Assembly: GCF_014696435.1 (NCBI RefSeq)
Contig: NZ_JACJQG010000006.1
Coordinates: forward strand, 1 to 64,000
From: Calothrix anomala FACHB-343
GTDB taxonomy: Bacteria > Cyanobacteriota > Cyanobacteriia > Cyanobacteriales > Nostocaceae
Length of the DNA stretch: 64,000 nt
Reading direction: 5' to 3'
In this document: positions 17,506-27,332 of the stretch, piece after piece
How positions within the stretch are numbered: the first letter of the stretch is position 1
How the letters are laid out: every line of letters begins with the position of its first letter
Notes under the pieces: model-generated
Database searches by the model: none
What the model was told of the DNA's origin: nothing
Seen by the model: only the letters and a program-made list of their open reading frames with translations
Position numbers and translations under genes: made by a program

Positions 17506-18006
17506 ATGTCAACAGCTCAACCAACTCAACCAGAAATCCCACCAACTAGCGCCATTGATAAACCCACAAATTATGCATTTGAAGATTGGTTTACCTATCC
17601 TGTCAGGGTGTATCCTCACCATACTGATTGTGCAGGAATTGTTTGGCATGGTAACTATATAACTTGGATGGAAGAAGCCAGGGTAGAATGCTTAAGATCT
17701 ATTGGGATTGATTATACCGATTTAGTGGCTTTAGGCTGCGATCTCGCAGTTGTCAATCTTTCCCTGCATTATCATCGTTCTCTGGTTTTAGGTTTGGATG
17801 TGTTAGTCAAAACACGCATGACTGATGTAACTGGTGTCAGGATGAATTGGGATTATGCGATCGTTTCTCCTGATAGACAACAATTGTATACCACCGCCAA
17901 AGTAACTTTAGTAGCCTTAGATCGGGAAAGAGGCAAAATTATGCGTCAGTTACCAGGTGCTTTCAAAGATGCATTACTAAAAATTTCCACATTTAAAAAT
18001 AATTAA
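17506..18006 (+). CDS. Acyl-CoA thioesterase, 4HBT/YbgC-like hotdog fold
   Basis: This encodes 166 residues. After a disordered N-terminus of about 30 residues comes the 4-hydroxybenzoyl-CoA thioesterase signature HHTDCAGIVWHGNYITWMEE (about 44-63), with the catalytic Asp in TDCAG. The hotdog fold extends to residue about 150 (LSLHYHRSLVLGLDVLVKT). Family members hydrolyse short- to medium-chain acyl-CoA. In cyanobacteria some relatives release DHNA in phylloquinone synthesis, but the substrate here cannot be told from sequence. The ATG at 17506 was chosen. No operon partner is evident. Confidence 0.88.
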   Translation: MSTAQPTQPEIPPTSAIDKPTNYAFEDWFTYPVRVYPHHTDCAGIVWHGNYITWMEEARVECLRSIGIDYTDLVALGCDLAVVNLSLHYHRSLVLGLDVLVKTRMTDVTGVRMNWDYAIVSPDRQQLYTTAKVTLVALDRERGKIMRQLPGAFKDALLKISTFKNN

Positions 18007-18071
18007 TTTAACAGGATGAAGCGTGAAATATGTAGCTGTTTAATGTCTACATATGACACACTTCATCTTGA

Positions 18072-18269
18072 TTATTTTCTAATACCTACTTGCGAGAAAG
18101 TTTGTGGTAAATTCACAATTGCATCCCAAATATCTTGGGGTGTAATACCAAAATTGATGTGCAATAATATCAAGAGCGCTGCTAAAGTTAGTGCAGTTCT
18201 GATAGTCGTTTTGACAACTTTCCATAATACTGCAAATACGATCCAAGCTAAAATTAAGGTAGGAATCAT
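18072..18269 (-). CDS. Small membrane protein of unknown function
   Basis: This encodes 65 residues with two hydrophobic stretches (about 3-18, TLILAWIVFAVLWKVV, and 25-40, RTALTLAALLILLHI) and a soluble amphipathic tail (DIWDAIVNLPQTFSQVG). It converges on the thioesterase gene. The opposite strand has a slightly longer open frame (18016-18285), but that translation has mixed composition. The minus-strand product looks like a genuine membrane protein. No clear Shine-Dalgarno is seen, so the call is moderate. Confidence 0.55.
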   Translation of the reverse strand: MIPTLILAWIVFAVLWKVVKTTIRTALTLAALLILLHINFGITPQDIWDAIVNLPQTFSQVGIRK

Positions 18270-18462
18270 AGGTATAAATTGCTGAAAAATGTCCCTTGTT
18301 TCAAAGGCTCTTTGCGCTCACAATTCCGACTGCAAAAGCTAAATTCTCCTTTGGGCAGGAATGATGTTCAGCATTATACTCGATAAGATGCCAAATAGTG
18401 AAAATTCAATTAATAATTTTTGCTACAAATAGGTATGTGGGTAATTGCGCCACTCCACTTAA

Positions 18463-18867
18463 CTAAGAATCGTGATCGCGATTAAAGAAATCTTTAGAAC
18501 TTGATTTGTTAGTAGAAGGTGAATATTCAGAGCAGTTTTTCGCCTCTTCTGTCATCACCAAAGAAGGTTGAACTGCACATTTAAGATAATGATTATTTGC
18601 ATAAAACTGACAATTTTTACAAGGAACTTTACGTAAAGTCTGAATTATAAAACCTTTTTTATTATCTCTAGATGTTTGGTATTTGCGTAACAGGATAAAA
18701 AAACCGAGCCAAGTAATTAACACAGCTAGAGGAGTCACAGATATAGCTACATCGGGTATGCTAAATGGCGCTGGCTTTTGTGGCTCAGACTTAACATCAT
18801 TTCTTGTTTCTTGAGCTATATTTTGATTGGCGATCGCATTTTTTTGCAGTATGAGTTCCAGGGACAT
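18463..18867 (-). CDS. Single-TM protein with a cysteine motif, unknown function
   Basis: This encodes 134 residues. An N-terminal Gln/Asn-rich segment is followed by a transmembrane helix at about 45-65 (SVTPLAVLITWLGFFILLRK) and then a basic stretch. A cytoplasm-style cysteine-rich module follows (PCKNCQFYANNHYLKC and later KNCSEY, about 85-120) with CxxC spacing that could bind metal. The Ser/Lys-rich tail is unstructured. It stands alone, with a 425-bp gap to the divergent membrane-protein gene at 19293. Confidence 0.65.
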   Translation of the reverse strand: MSLELILQKNAIANQNIAQETRNDVKSEPQKPAPFSIPDVAISVTPLAVLITWLGFFILLRKYQTSRDNKKGFIIQTLRKVPCKNCQFYANNHYLKCAVQPSLVMTEEAKNCSEYSPSTNKSSSKDFFNRDHDS

Positions 18868-19292
18868 ATTATTTACCTTGGTTAATTAACATAAAGAAAA
18901 TTATTTTCATAAATCTTTAATTTGAGCAGATGAAGAGGAAGCAAGCAATCCTTCAATTATAGGTTTAGCAAAACACCAGTTAAGGTATATCTGCCAAGGG
19001 TTTTGCTTGTTATTTATAGTTATATATCTAAAGGCATAAATTAAGGATGTGATGTTTATATCTAAACTACTGTGTTAGAATATATTTGCTCATTCTTATA
19101 AATGAATAGCAATTTCTGATACATACTATTAATCTTGACATCAGCCAAAACTTAAGTATAAAAGTCTACAAAAAATTGCAATTTTGGCTGGGCAACCCTG
19201 GCAATTTACTAAAAGTAACACAAGTAAAATACTTGCGCAATTAGAAAATTGTAATTGCCGTATTAGATATTAAGTTTAATTGTTAACAAGTT
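18868..19292. other. AT-rich divergent intergenic region
   Basis: The 425 bp separate two divergent membrane-protein genes and presumably hold both promoters. No repeat, hairpin or reading frame of note was seen. Confidence 0.5.
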
Positions 19293-19721
19293 ATGAATAT
19301 AGAATTTTACAAGAGGATGCCTTGGATGTCTTTGGCATTACTCTGTATAGCTTATATCCTTTTAGGCTGGTATCTTGCAGCACATCACATTATTTGGTTG
19401 GTGGGAGGTTTTATCACGGCTGTAGCGCTAGTTATAGCCAGAAAGAGTATTGTTTGGTTAGAACAATTGTTTACTTTTGGTTCTCAAACTTTAGTTATTG
19501 TGTTATTTTTAAGTCTTTCTATTGCCATAGTTGCCACTTGGTCTATTATATTAAGTCTTTTTCTTATCCCAATTGCCACGACATTTTTAGCCGATTTAGA
19601 GATGCGGTTTGCAGGTTTTAGCAAACTAGATTCATTTTTAGCGTTAACAATATTAGCATTATCAGGCTTATTCGTAGGTGAAATCGTAGATATTCTGCTT
19701 TTACCTAGTAGTAGGTATTAA
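19293..19721 (+). CDS. Integral membrane protein of unknown function
   Basis: This encodes 142 residues with four hydrophobic segments (about 11-28, 31-50, 62-95, 110-135). Charged residues are confined to short loops (ARKSIVWLEQ, ADLEMRFAGFSKLD). No domain was recognised. The start ATG at 19293 gives MNIEFYKRMPW. A longer frame in another phase (19280-19621) is rejected because its composition is irregular. The palindromic repeats at 19770-19860 lie just downstream. Confidence 0.65.
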   Translation: MNIEFYKRMPWMSLALLCIAYILLGWYLAAHHIIWLVGGFITAVALVIARKSIVWLEQLFTFGSQTLVIVLFLSLSIAIVATWSIILSLFLIPIATTFLADLEMRFAGFSKLDSFLALTILALSGLFVGEIVDILLLPSSRY

Positions 19722-19773
19722 TTGAAAATGGGCATGGGGCATGGGGCATTGGGAAGAGGGATTTTTTCGCGAT

Positions 19774-19855
19774 TAGGGACTTCCAAATAAAAAATATTCC
19801 AATCATTAACTTACCAAACCCGCCACTCGTAGGGGCGGGGTTACCCCGCCCCTAC
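19774..19855. repeat. AGGGACTTCCA repeat end plus GTAGGGGCGGGG palindrome
   Basis: AGGGACTTCCAAATAAAAAA with TATTCC is a left end of the family seen complete at 34660-34786. It is followed by a perfect palindrome with 12-bp arms, GTAGGGGCGGGG (19829-19840) and CCCCGCCCCTAC (19844-19855). The expected TGGAAGTCCCT right end is absent or diverged, so this looks like a truncated copy with another palindrome inserted. Confidence 0.6.
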
Positions 19856-19886
19856 AATTTGGCATAATTTATTTTTTTGATGTTGT

Positions 19887-20516
19887 TTAACCTCGCAAAA
19901 ATAACTGAGTAATAACGTAGGTGTTACCTTTGCGCCACACTCCTACACCTGTTTCTCTAAATACTGGCCTGAGAATATTTTCTCGATGTCCGGGACTAGC
20001 TAACCAGCCTTCTACTGCTGGCGATACAGGCTGAGAAATATTTTTACTTCTAAATAAATTTTCGCCAATCATCCAATAAGATATATTACCAGCACGCACT
20101 CTTTGAGAGAGAGTACTACCATCAATTCCTGTGTGGCTGAAGAAGTTTTGTTCCATCATTTGACGGCTGTATTTTCTGGCGACTTGGGCTAATTTCTCAT
20201 TATTTTGTAAAGGTTGTAGTCCATTTTTTTGACGCACTTTATTAATTTCTTGGCGAATTTCTGACTCAATTTGTGCTGTTTGGGATGTTTGCGCTAGCTG
20301 GGGCGACTGTGGCGGTTGGTTAGTGGGAATTTCAATATTTGGTAGCGGTGGTAAATACTCAATTGCTTGTTCGCATCCAGTTAAAGAAAGTGCGATCGCA
20401 ATCCAACCTGCACCAATTACTCTAGATAAGTACGGGTGTTTTTGGGATGTATTATTTAGCCAATGGAATAAACTAGAAATCAACATCCTTCCATTGGGGG
20501 ATATTGGCTTAATCAC
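19887..20516 (-). CDS. CAP (SCP/PR-1) domain lipoprotein
   Basis: This encodes 209 residues. The N-terminus has a basic stretch, a hydrophobic core (GAGWIAIALSLTGC) and a good lipobox ending at Cys, so it is probably a secreted lipoprotein. A Pro-rich linker follows, then a CAP domain from about 85 with the conserved residues visible: His in FFSHTG, Glu in MIGENLF, and the pair in SPGHRENIL. The C-terminal strand is TYVITQLFLRG. Bacterial CAP proteins of the YkwD type are extracytoplasmic with unknown substrates. ATG 20516 and 20486 are both possible starts. Confidence 0.87.
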   Translation of the reverse strand: MIKPISPNGRMLISSLFHWLNNTSQKHPYLSRVIGAGWIAIALSLTGCEQAIEYLPPLPNIEIPTNQPPQSPQLAQTSQTAQIESEIRQEINKVRQKNGLQPLQNNEKLAQVARKYSRQMMEQNFFSHTGIDGSTLSQRVRAGNISYWMIGENLFRSKNISQPVSPAVEGWLASPGHRENILRPVFRETGVGVWRKGNTYVITQLFLRG

Positions 20517-20604
20517 GTAATACTTTTTGCTGCTGAATGTCTTGGTTTCAGTTCAATTTTAACAAAATTAAATTGATGCTTGCTCGCCAAAAGTATGAAT
20601 TATA

Positions 20605-20643
20605 ATCGTTGATTGTAGGGGCATGGCATTGCCATGCCCCTAC
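20605..20643. repeat. Palindromic repeat GTAGGGGCATGGCA/TGCCATGCCCCTAC
   Basis: Fourteen-base arms (20615-20628 and 20630-20643) form a perfect palindrome around one base. The preceding bases ATCGTTGATT are shared with the copy at 297. Confidence 0.7.
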
Positions 20644-20761
20644 CTGCGGGTGTTTATAAAAACTGGGATGTTCCCTAAAGATAATTACCCTAGATGTGTA
20701 ATGAATTTATCTGCAATACGCTAGAAACTAAATGAAAAATTGCTGCCTGAATTCTGCAAAT

Positions 20762-21421
20762 TTATGGCGTATTGCTAATTGCAGATTTTAGCTTCAGTTT
20801 GACTTTTGTACCTTTTTTCAATACTACTTCACCCCCAGGACTTGATAAAACATAAGCAGTTGCAGCCGCAGCGCCAGCTAAACCACCATGCTTGACATTG
20901 GTTTTTTTACCAATAAAATGACCAGCAACGGTTCCACCTAAAATAATGCCAGCATTTTGGATAAATTTGCCTTTAGTTTTGGTTTCTACTTGGGTGTTGA
21001 CTAAACCCGCATCAATGGGATAGGTATCGCCATTTTTAAAGGTAATTTCATCAAAAACTAGATGTAAACTTGCTTTTTTACCCTTCGCTGCTTTGACCAC
21101 ATTTTCTAAATGTCCTTGAATTTCTGCATCTTTTAAGTCAGGTGTTACACCTTTAACAGAGTTTTTTACTTTGAGAGTAAACCGCTCATTATTAGTATTT
21201 TTACCAGTAGATAATTCTTGTTGCAGAACTGTTTCTAAATTGGTATTTGCGGGTATGGATGCTGGAGAAGTTGGAGTTTTGCTGGCTTGATTATTTGTAG
21301 CTTGAGTAGCAGTAGTTTGATTAGATGTAGCATTATTGGAAGTGCGATCGCTTGTTTTGCTACAAGCAACAGTGTTACTAAGTAAAGCTGCACTTAGTAA
21401 TAATGGTATGATTTTTTTCAT
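20762..21421 (-). CDS. Exported lipoprotein with a Gly-rich C-terminal segment, unknown function
   Basis: The start at ATG 21421 (MKKIIPLLLSAALLSNTVAC) gives a clean lipoprotein signal ending in a Val-Ala-Cys lipobox. An upstream in-frame ATG (21484) would mask it. The product is 219 residues. A Thr/Asn/Gln-rich low-complexity linker (about 22-65) precedes a folded domain with alternating strands (VVKAAKGKKASLHLVFDEIT). The Gly-rich GIILGGTVAGHFIGKK to GGLAGAAAATAYVL segment resembles glycine-zipper regions. Function is unknown. Confidence 0.7.
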   Translation of the reverse strand: MKKIIPLLLSAALLSNTVACSKTSDRTSNNATSNQTTATQATNNQASKTPTSPASIPANTNLETVLQQELSTGKNTNNERFTLKVKNSVKGVTPDLKDAEIQGHLENVVKAAKGKKASLHLVFDEITFKNGDTYPIDAGLVNTQVETKTKGKFIQNAGIILGGTVAGHFIGKKTNVKHGGLAGAAAATAYVLSSPGGEVVLKKGTKVKLKLKSAISNTP

Positions 21422-21657
21422 GGTTTTTGGTATTTTAAATTTTGTAAAGTAGAAAATCTGAAATTCAGTGCAAAAAAACGGCATAAAACCTGATTTTTTA
21501 CAGATTATATGCCGAATTTAAATCTGAATAATTCGCGATAATGTTACTTAATATGTATAGGGCATTGGGCATTGGGCATTGGGCATGGCGCAGAGACGTG
21601 ATTAATCGCGTCTCTACAATTTCTGCCTTGTCTGCCTTTGCTTCAATTACAACAAGA

Positions 21658-24600
21658 CTAGGAACTAGGGGTTTCTTCTACTGGACGAACAATTGGCGGT
21701 GCTGGGGTTACTTGTGGTTGGAAGATGGCTTGTAATCCCTGTTCTAAGGTTTGCGTCATGACAATGCGATTTTCGTAAGCGACAATTACCCGAACTAATG
21801 TTGGTAAGCTATTTTGGGCTGCTTCTAAATAAATTGGCTCAACGTAAAGCAGGGATTGTTCGATGGGTATGACTAAAAGATTACCCTGAACTGCTCTTGA
21901 ACCTTGACGATTCCACAAAGAGATTTGTTGAGAAATGACGGGATCTTGATTAATTCTGGCTTCAATTTGCTCTGGGCCGTAAATCAGACGTTCTTTAGGA
22001 AAGACGTATAATAACAACTTACCGTAGTTATCAACATCCGATCGCGCTGCTAACCAAGCAATTAAGTTAGTCCGTTCTTTAGGAGTATAAGGCAGTAACA
22101 GGATAAATTCTTCAAAGGGTACAGTAGGTAAGCTGGTAATCAAATAATAGGGTTCTACGGAACGGGCTTTACTACCATAAATTTCGTTTGGAATCTGCCA
22201 TTGGTCTTCCCGGTTGTAAAATACTTGGGTATCGGTCATGTGATAAGTCATTAACCGTTCCGCTTGAATATTGAAAAAGTCTACTGGATAGCGGAGATGA
22301 CTTTTGAGTGTTGCAGGCATGTCACTCAATGGTTTAAATAATTGCGGGAATATTTTCTCCCAAGTGGCAATTATAGGATCGCTAGCATCGGCAATGTAAA
22401 AGTTAACAGAACCGTTATAAGCATCTATGATAACTTTGACGGAATTCCGAATGTAGTTGATCCCATCTGAATCTACATCGGAATAGGGATAGTGATTATT
22501 GATGGTGTAAGCATCGACAATCCAGTACAGATAATTCTGATTTGTGGAAAAGTCTGGATTATTATTATTGAGATTGGCATTAGCAACTACTAAATAAGGG
22601 TCGCTATCATATTTTAAAAAAGGTGCGATCGCGCGAATTCTTTGTTGTATATTTCGCCTTAATAAAACTTTTGTCTCTGGTAAAAAATCTCGCGTCAGTA
22701 CCATCTGCCAATCCTTCAAATATGTGGCAAATAACCACTTTCGCCAAGAATTACCAATAGTAATACCACCTGCTCCATCGTATGTATTGTAAACATTGTC
22801 ACTACCACTTGGATAGTCGAGTTCTCTAACTCTTGTGCCAGTCATGACATAATTATTGGTAATTTCTCCGTAATAAATTCGTGGTTGACCAATGGGGATG
22901 CTATTACGAATTGCTTGACTAGAAGTTGTTAAGGCGCGGCTATCACCGCTAATATCTTTGACAAAATATTCAGGTAATCCACCAGGTGCAACTGTATTTA
23001 CAGGGCTAAGGGTAAAACCAAAACCATGAGTATAAATTAAATGACGGTTCACCCAAGTCTGCGCCGCCTGTGGAACTGCGCTATAGTCTAATTCTCTGGC
23101 AGCAATTAATACTTGACGTTGTTCGGTTGTTGGTAAAGGTTCTGGCTGAGAATTTGGGGAATCTTCGGAAGCAGCTGGCCTAGTGCTACTGCTGTCTGTT
23201 TCTAGGGTGTAGCGGTCAATATCAGCACCAGGAAAGCGATAGTATGGGCGAATTTGTTGTAACTGGCGGTTGGTTTGCAGTAGGGGTTGCTGATCCCACA
23301 GGCGAATATTCCGAATTGTTAGTTCATTGGCTTTAAGGTCGGCTTCAGTTAATTGACCTTGAGGGTTGAAAACTTGTGCATCAATCGCTGCTAAATTGAA
23401 TGCCTGCCTTGTTGCGGTAATAGTACGCTGAATGTAGGGTTGCTCTCGTTGTAATTCATTCGGCTCTACTAGCAAATATTGTACAGCCGTGGGGATGAAA
23501 ATACCGCCGACTACCATCAGCGCGAGATAAATTCCTAACCCATAGAATACAAATCGCTGGCTGTAGGATTTGGGTTTCCAAAAAATCGTGCGCCATAACA
23601 AATAAAATGCGATCGCTAATCCGAAGACAAATAAAATGTCATAAGCTGGCAATTGCGCTCTGACATCGGTATAGCTAGCACCGTAACTTACCCCACGGGA
23701 AGAATACACCAATTCATAACGACTCAATAAATAACAGCAAGCCACACCTAGCATAAATGCACCACCCAAACCATATAAATGGCGTTGCTGTGGTGGCGAA
23801 AACCCCGGAAAAATTCCTTGACTGAGACTATCTCCTGATAACAGATAAGTCAGAGTTACAGCAATTAAACTATAGAGGAATAATCCAAATAGCCAAATTA
23901 ACAGTAGTTCCCATAGAGGTAAGCCAAATACGTAAAAGCTAATATTTTTATTGAATAAAGGGTCAGAGAAGTCAAATGGCTGGGGATGGAAATACTGTAA
24001 AACATGTGCCCAATTGTGGAATAGGAATATCCCAAATAAAATACTGAAGATAATGGCGATCGCATTTAGCAACAATCGGGGGTAAATTAAAATAGCGATC
24101 GCAATTCCGCCAATTAAACCCAGATACCAAATTTGAGCAATGATTATCTTAAATAACTGCCAAAAACTGTCCAATTGAAACAAAGCGTTAACCGTAAGAT
24201 TAGCTTTGTTCAGGTCAGCAGTTGAGTAAGACCAGATAATTTGCCCATAGTAAGCTAGCATCAACCCGACTACTAGGGTTAATCCTAAACTTACAGGTAA
24301 CAACCAGCGCAGTCTGAATGTTTGCCAACGTTCTGATTTAGCTATTTTTCGCTCATCGCCTCTAGGATATTGCGGACTTAAAAAGTTTCTAATTTGACTA
24401 CTAATTACTGCTTCTTCACGGCGAACTGGGGCAATTTTTAAATTTTGGGGATATTTCCACTTTTGCGCCAAGTAGAGGTTTCCCAGAATATAAGTAGCAC
24501 TTATGCTGAATCCAACTACCCATAAACCGGCTTTTGTGACAAATCGCAACAAAAAAGCTTGCAGATAGCCAACTTCCTGAAACCATAGAATCTCACATCC

Positions 24601-24681
24601 TAGACGGGCAGCTATATCTAAGACTAGCCATAGTCCCAGGAATAATCTCAAAAACCCTTTCCAAAACATTCTTGGCAGCAC
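21658..24681 (-). CDS. UPF0182 family large membrane protein
   Basis: This encodes 1007 residues. The N-terminal third has about seven to eight transmembrane helices (10-30, 45-66, 128-146, 170-230, 245-280 and on to about 395). A large extracytoplasmic domain follows, with conserved blocks such as [54 protein letters not shown] and [13 protein letters not shown]. Length and these motifs fit the UPF0182 (DUF-type) family of bacteria and cyanobacteria, which has no assigned function. A divergent gene starts 280 bp away at 24961. Confidence 0.9.
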   Translation of the reverse strand: MLPRMFWKGFLRLFLGLWLVLDIAARLGCEILWFQEVGYLQAFLLRFVTKAGLWVVGFSISATYILGNLYLAQKWKYPQNLKIAPVRREEAVISSQIRNFLSPQYPRGDERKIAKSERWQTFRLRWLLPVSLGLTLVVGLMLAYYGQIIWSYSTADLNKANLTVNALFQLDSFWQLFKIIIAQIWYLGLIGGIAIAILIYPRLLLNAIAIIFSILFGIFLFHNWAHVLQYFHPQPFDFSDPLFNKNISFYVFGLPLWELLLIWLFGLFLYSLIAVTLTYLLSGDSLSQGIFPGFSPPQQRHLYGLGGAFMLGVACCYLLSRYELVYSSRGVSYGASYTDVRAQLPAYDILFVFGLAIAFYLLWRTIFWKPKSYSQRFVFYGLGIYLALMVVGGIFIPTAVQYLLVEPNELQREQPYIQRTITATRQAFNLAAIDAQVFNPQGQLTEADLKANELTIRNIRLWDQQPLLQTNRQLQQIRPYYRFPGADIDRYTLETDSSSTRPAASEDSPNSQPEPLPTTEQRQVLIAARELDYSAVPQAAQTWVNRHLIYTHGFGFTLSPVNTVAPGGLPEYFVKDISGDSRALTTSSQAIRNSIPIGQPRIYYGEITNNYVMTGTRVRELDYPSGSDNVYNTYDGAGGITIGNSWRKWLFATYLKDWQMVLTRDFLPETKVLLRRNIQQRIRAIAPFLKYDSDPYLVVANANLNNNNPDFSTNQNYLYWIVDAYTINNHYPYSDVDSDGINYIRNSVKVIIDAYNGSVNFYIADASDPIIATWEKIFPQLFKPLSDMPATLKSHLRYPVDFFNIQAERLMTYHMTDTQVFYNREDQWQIPNEIYGSKARSVEPYYLITSLPTVPFEEFILLLPYTPKERTNLIAWLAARSDVDNYGKLLLYVFPKERLIYGPEQIEARINQDPVISQQISLWNRQGSRAVQGNLLVIPIEQSLLYVEPIYLEAAQNSLPTLVRVIVAYENRIVMTQTLEQGLQAIFQPQVTPAPPIVRPVEETPSS

Positions 24682-24960
24682 CTTTTCCCTAAACTACATA
24701 GACTTATAAACAATTGTCCTGTGCTGTTGTGCGGAAAAAAAATTTTTTGGCATTGCGAAAACAAGTCAGAAATCTTAACATTAAAATCTAAAAATTTTCA
24801 TCCTCTTTGCGTCTGAATTAGCACTAAACTGCTTTCAGCCTCTAAGTGTCTACATTACTAGTCCCTAGCCCCTAGCCCATTCTGTTACCCATTCACACCT
24901 GTTTTGGGTAGAACCTGTGCAAGATGACCTAAAATAATGTTTGATTTTTAACTTGCTATC

Positions 24961-25404
24961 ATGCTGACCAGCGTTGACCGTTTATTATTTGTGCGGCGAG
25001 TCCCGATTTTTAAAGAATTGCGGGATGATTTTATCGTGCGGCTTGCTTCGGTGATGAGCGAGCTGTCATTTCCTGCCAATCATGCCATTTTTAGGCAAGG
25101 AGAAGAAGGGCGATCGCTCTACATTGTAGTATCTGGGCGTGTCAAAGTTCACATTGGTAATAAAAAGTTGGCAGAGGTAGATAAAGGCAAGTATTTTGGC
25201 GAAATGGCAGTTTTTGACACTCAACCCCGTTCTGCTTCCGCCACAACTTTAGAACCTTGTGACTGTTTAGAACTGACACAAGAACAACTTTATGACGCCA
25301 TTGAAGAAACTCCAGAAATTGCAGTTAATATTATTCGGGAATTATCACGGTTAATTCGTGAATTGAATGAAAAAATTAATGTGGATAGTTCACAGAGTCG
25401 TTAG
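24961..25404 (+). CDS. Stand-alone cyclic nucleotide-binding domain protein
   Basis: This encodes 147 residues, a single CRP/FNR-type cyclic nucleotide-binding fold. It begins VPIFKELRDDFIVRLASVM. The phosphate-binding cassette is visible as GKYFGEMAVFDTQPRSASAT (about 78-97), including the Gly-Glu and Arg-Ser positions used to hold cAMP or cGMP. There is no DNA-binding helix-turn-helix or enzymatic domain after it. It may therefore act through protein contacts. A heptamer repeat array lies directly after the stop. Confidence 0.88.
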   Translation: MLTSVDRLLFVRRVPIFKELRDDFIVRLASVMSELSFPANHAIFRQGEEGRSLYIVVSGRVKVHIGNKKLAEVDKGKYFGEMAVFDTQPRSASATTLEPCDCLELTQEQLYDAIEETPEIAVNIIRELSRLIRELNEKINVDSSQSR

Positions 25405-25466
25405 TCAATGGTCAATGGTCAATAGTCAATAGTCAACAGTCAACAGTCAACAGTTAACAGTCAACA
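25405..25466. repeat. Heptameric short tandem repeats (GTCAATG/GTCAACA type)
   Basis: About eight heptamers (GTCAATG, GTCAATA, GTCAACA) fill the gap between the convergent cNMP-binding gene and cobyrinate synthase. They run into the end of the latter. Confidence 0.75.
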
Positions 25467-26911
25467 GCTATAGTTTTAAATTCCAGACATTTATGAATAA
25501 ATTGCTGGGGTATCTCTACAGTTGCGCCCCAGTGTAAATGAATATAAGAAGCATGAATATTTGCAGGTAAATTCCAGCCTTCATAACCCATATTTTCTGC
25601 ACAATCGTAACGATAAGTTTCAAATAAAGGTTGATTTGGTGGTGTTTTCAGCCGCGAACGATGAAATTCATGTCCATAAATATTTGTCCCTGAATTTATT
25701 AACAAACTATCTTGTAAAGCCACTGCACGACGATAACCTAAAGTTAAGCGTCCTCCCATTTCCGCAGATGTGGGTAACACTCCTAGCATCGGCCAAGATT
25801 CCCCAGCAAAATCAATTATTTGCTCACATAAATACATCAATCCGCCACATTCAGCAATTGTGGGTATTCCTTGCAGAATTGCATTTTTAACAGATTTACG
25901 CAAGCTAATATTTTCTGATAATTGTTGAGCAAAAACTTCCGGAAATCCACCACCAAAATATATCCCTTGGACGTTTTCTGGTAATTCACTATCAGCTAAA
26001 GGACTCCAAAAAACCAATTCTGCGCCCAATTTTTGCAACAAATCCAAATTATCTTGATAGTAAAAATTAAAAGCGCGATCGCGTGCTACCGCAACCCTCA
26101 CCACAGCCTTACCAGACAAACTCAAACATTCCTCAATTTTGAATTTTGTTAGCGCAGCGTTAGCGAGTCCTCGAGCGTCATTTTGAATTTTGAATTGTTT
26201 CTCCCCCTTGTCCCCACTTTGCAACAAAGGTAACAAGCGTTCCCAGTCAAAACAACTATCGCCCAAATCAGCAAGGCGATTAATCACAGCATCCAGTTCG
26301 GGAAGTTCGGCTGTAGGCACTAAACCCAAATGGCGATCGGGAATTGTGATATCATCTTGACGCCGCATGATGCCAAGGATTGGTAGATTTAAAGGTTCTA
26401 GGGCATTTTTAAGTAAAGTGAGATGGCGATCGCTTCCAACGCGATTTAAAACTAAACCGGCTATTTTAATATTGGGATCAAAAGTACAATAACCATGTGC
26501 GATCGCTGCTACCGAACCAGACAAGCGACTGCAATCAATTACCAACACCACAGGTAAATTCAATAATCTGGCAATATGGGCTGTACTAGCAAAATCAGTT
26601 ATTGGTATTTTGTCATTTGCAAATGACGAGATTCCATCAAATAAGCCCATTACGCCTTCTACTAGCGAATATTGACTTTTTTGGCTGTGTATGGTAAAGC
26701 AAGACTGAACATAAGCTTCAGAAGTTAATACTGGGTCTAAATTACGACAAGCAAGCCCAGTGACATGCTGATGAAACATCGGATCGATATAGTCCGGGCC
26801 GACCTTAAAAGATTGGACTGCGATCGCGCGCCGACATAATGATGCTAAAAGGGTGAGCGTTACTGTTGTTTTACCTACGCCGCTACGCTCTCCGGCAATT
26901 ACTAAAGCCAT
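25454..26911 (-). CDS. cbiA: Cobyrinate a,c-diamide synthase
   Basis: CbiA amidates carboxyls a and c of cobyrinic acid using glutamine and ATP, in cobalamin synthesis. The 485 residues show an N-terminal P-loop (GERSGVGKTT, 7-16) and FKVGPDYIDPMFH, the switch region VEGVMGLFDG, and VLVIDCSR. A C-terminal type 1 glutamine amidotransferase follows, with its nucleophile in IAECGGLMYL and a His in GHEFHRS. An unusual linker near residues 240-258 (NDARGLANAALTKFKIEE) is encoded by a dispersed repeat inserted in frame at 26136-26192. A standing annotation of CobB/hydrogenobyrinate synthase is the alternative name. Confidence 0.93.
   Translation of the reverse strand: MALVIAGERSGVGKTTVTLTLLASLCRRAIAVQSFKVGPDYIDPMFHQHVTGLACRNLDPVLTSEAYVQSCFTIHSQKSQYSLVEGVMGLFDGISSFANDKIPITDFASTAHIARLLNLPVVLVIDCSRLSGSVAAIAHGYCTFDPNIKIAGLVLNRVGSDRHLTLLKNALEPLNLPILGIMRRQDDITIPDRHLGLVPTAELPELDAVINRLADLGDSCFDWERLLPLLQSGDKGEKQFKIQNDARGLANAALTKFKIEECLSLSGKAVVRVAVARDRAFNFYYQDNLDLLQKLGAELVFWSPLADSELPENVQGIYFGGGFPEVFAQQLSENISLRKSVKNAILQGIPTIAECGGLMYLCEQIIDFAGESWPMLGVLPTSAEMGGRLTLGYRRAVALQDSLLINSGTNIYGHEFHRSRLKTPPNQPLFETYRYDCAENMGYEGWNLPANIHASYIHLHWGATVEIPQQFIHKCLEFKTIAVDC
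26136..26192. repeat. Dispersed repeat inserted inside cbiA, flanked by 13-bp direct repeats
   Basis: ATTTTGAATTTTG occurs at 26136-26148 and again at 26180-26192. Between them lies AGCGCAGCGTTAGCGAGTCC-type sequence, a Nostoc repeat motif. The reading frame of cbiA stays open across it, adding a linker between the two enzyme domains. Confidence 0.65.
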
Positions 26912-27002
26912 AAAAATAGTTGTGAATGAAAAATGCGATCGCTAACTAAACAAAGACTGAGAAATCACTATGACTTAGAATCAAAATAAAATCATTGTAT
27001 AA

Positions 27003-27332
27003 ATGGAAATTACCAATATGGAAGTGACTCTAAATCAGCATATTGAAATGACTCCGGGAATACGAAGCGGTAAGGCACGTATTGCAGGAACAAGAATTAC
27101 TGTGGCAGATGTTGCCATTATGTATCTCCGAATGGGACAGTCTTTAGAAGAAATTGCTGGCAAATATGAATTATCGTTAGCATCAGTTCATGCAGCAATG
27201 GCATTTTACTATGATAATCGCCCTGAAATTGACCAACGTATCGCTGAAACAGAAGCCCTGGTAGAAACTGAGCGTCTTAAAACTCCTTCCCTGTTGCAGG
27301 AAAAGTTGGATGCAATGAGAAACTATGCCTGA
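27003..27332 (+). CDS. DUF433 family protein, putative antitoxin
   Basis: This encodes 109 residues. The DUF433 core is clear: GIRSGKARIAGTRITVADVA (about 19-38), then GQSLEEIAGKYELSLASVHA, a helix-turn-helix-like arrangement, and AMAFYYDNRPEID. DUF433 proteins commonly precede a PIN-like DUF5615 gene and are regarded as VapB-like antitoxins that bind DNA. Here the partner begins inside this gene with an 8-bp overlap, so the two are translated together. ATG 27018 is an alternative start. Confidence 0.88.
   Translation: MEITNMEVTLNQHIEMTPGIRSGKARIAGTRITVADVAIMYLRMGQSLEEIAGKYELSLASVHAAMAFYYDNRPEIDQRIAETEALVETERLKTPSLLQEKLDAMRNYA

Noticed and set aside
18016-18285. 89-codon plus-strand frame
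   Set aside because: The opposite strand encodes a more convincing small membrane protein, and the plus translation is irregular.
19280-19621. 113-codon frame overlapping the membrane-protein gene
   Set aside because: It is rich in Ser/Tyr/Cys/Phe without pattern, while the overlapping frame at 19293 gives regular transmembrane helices.
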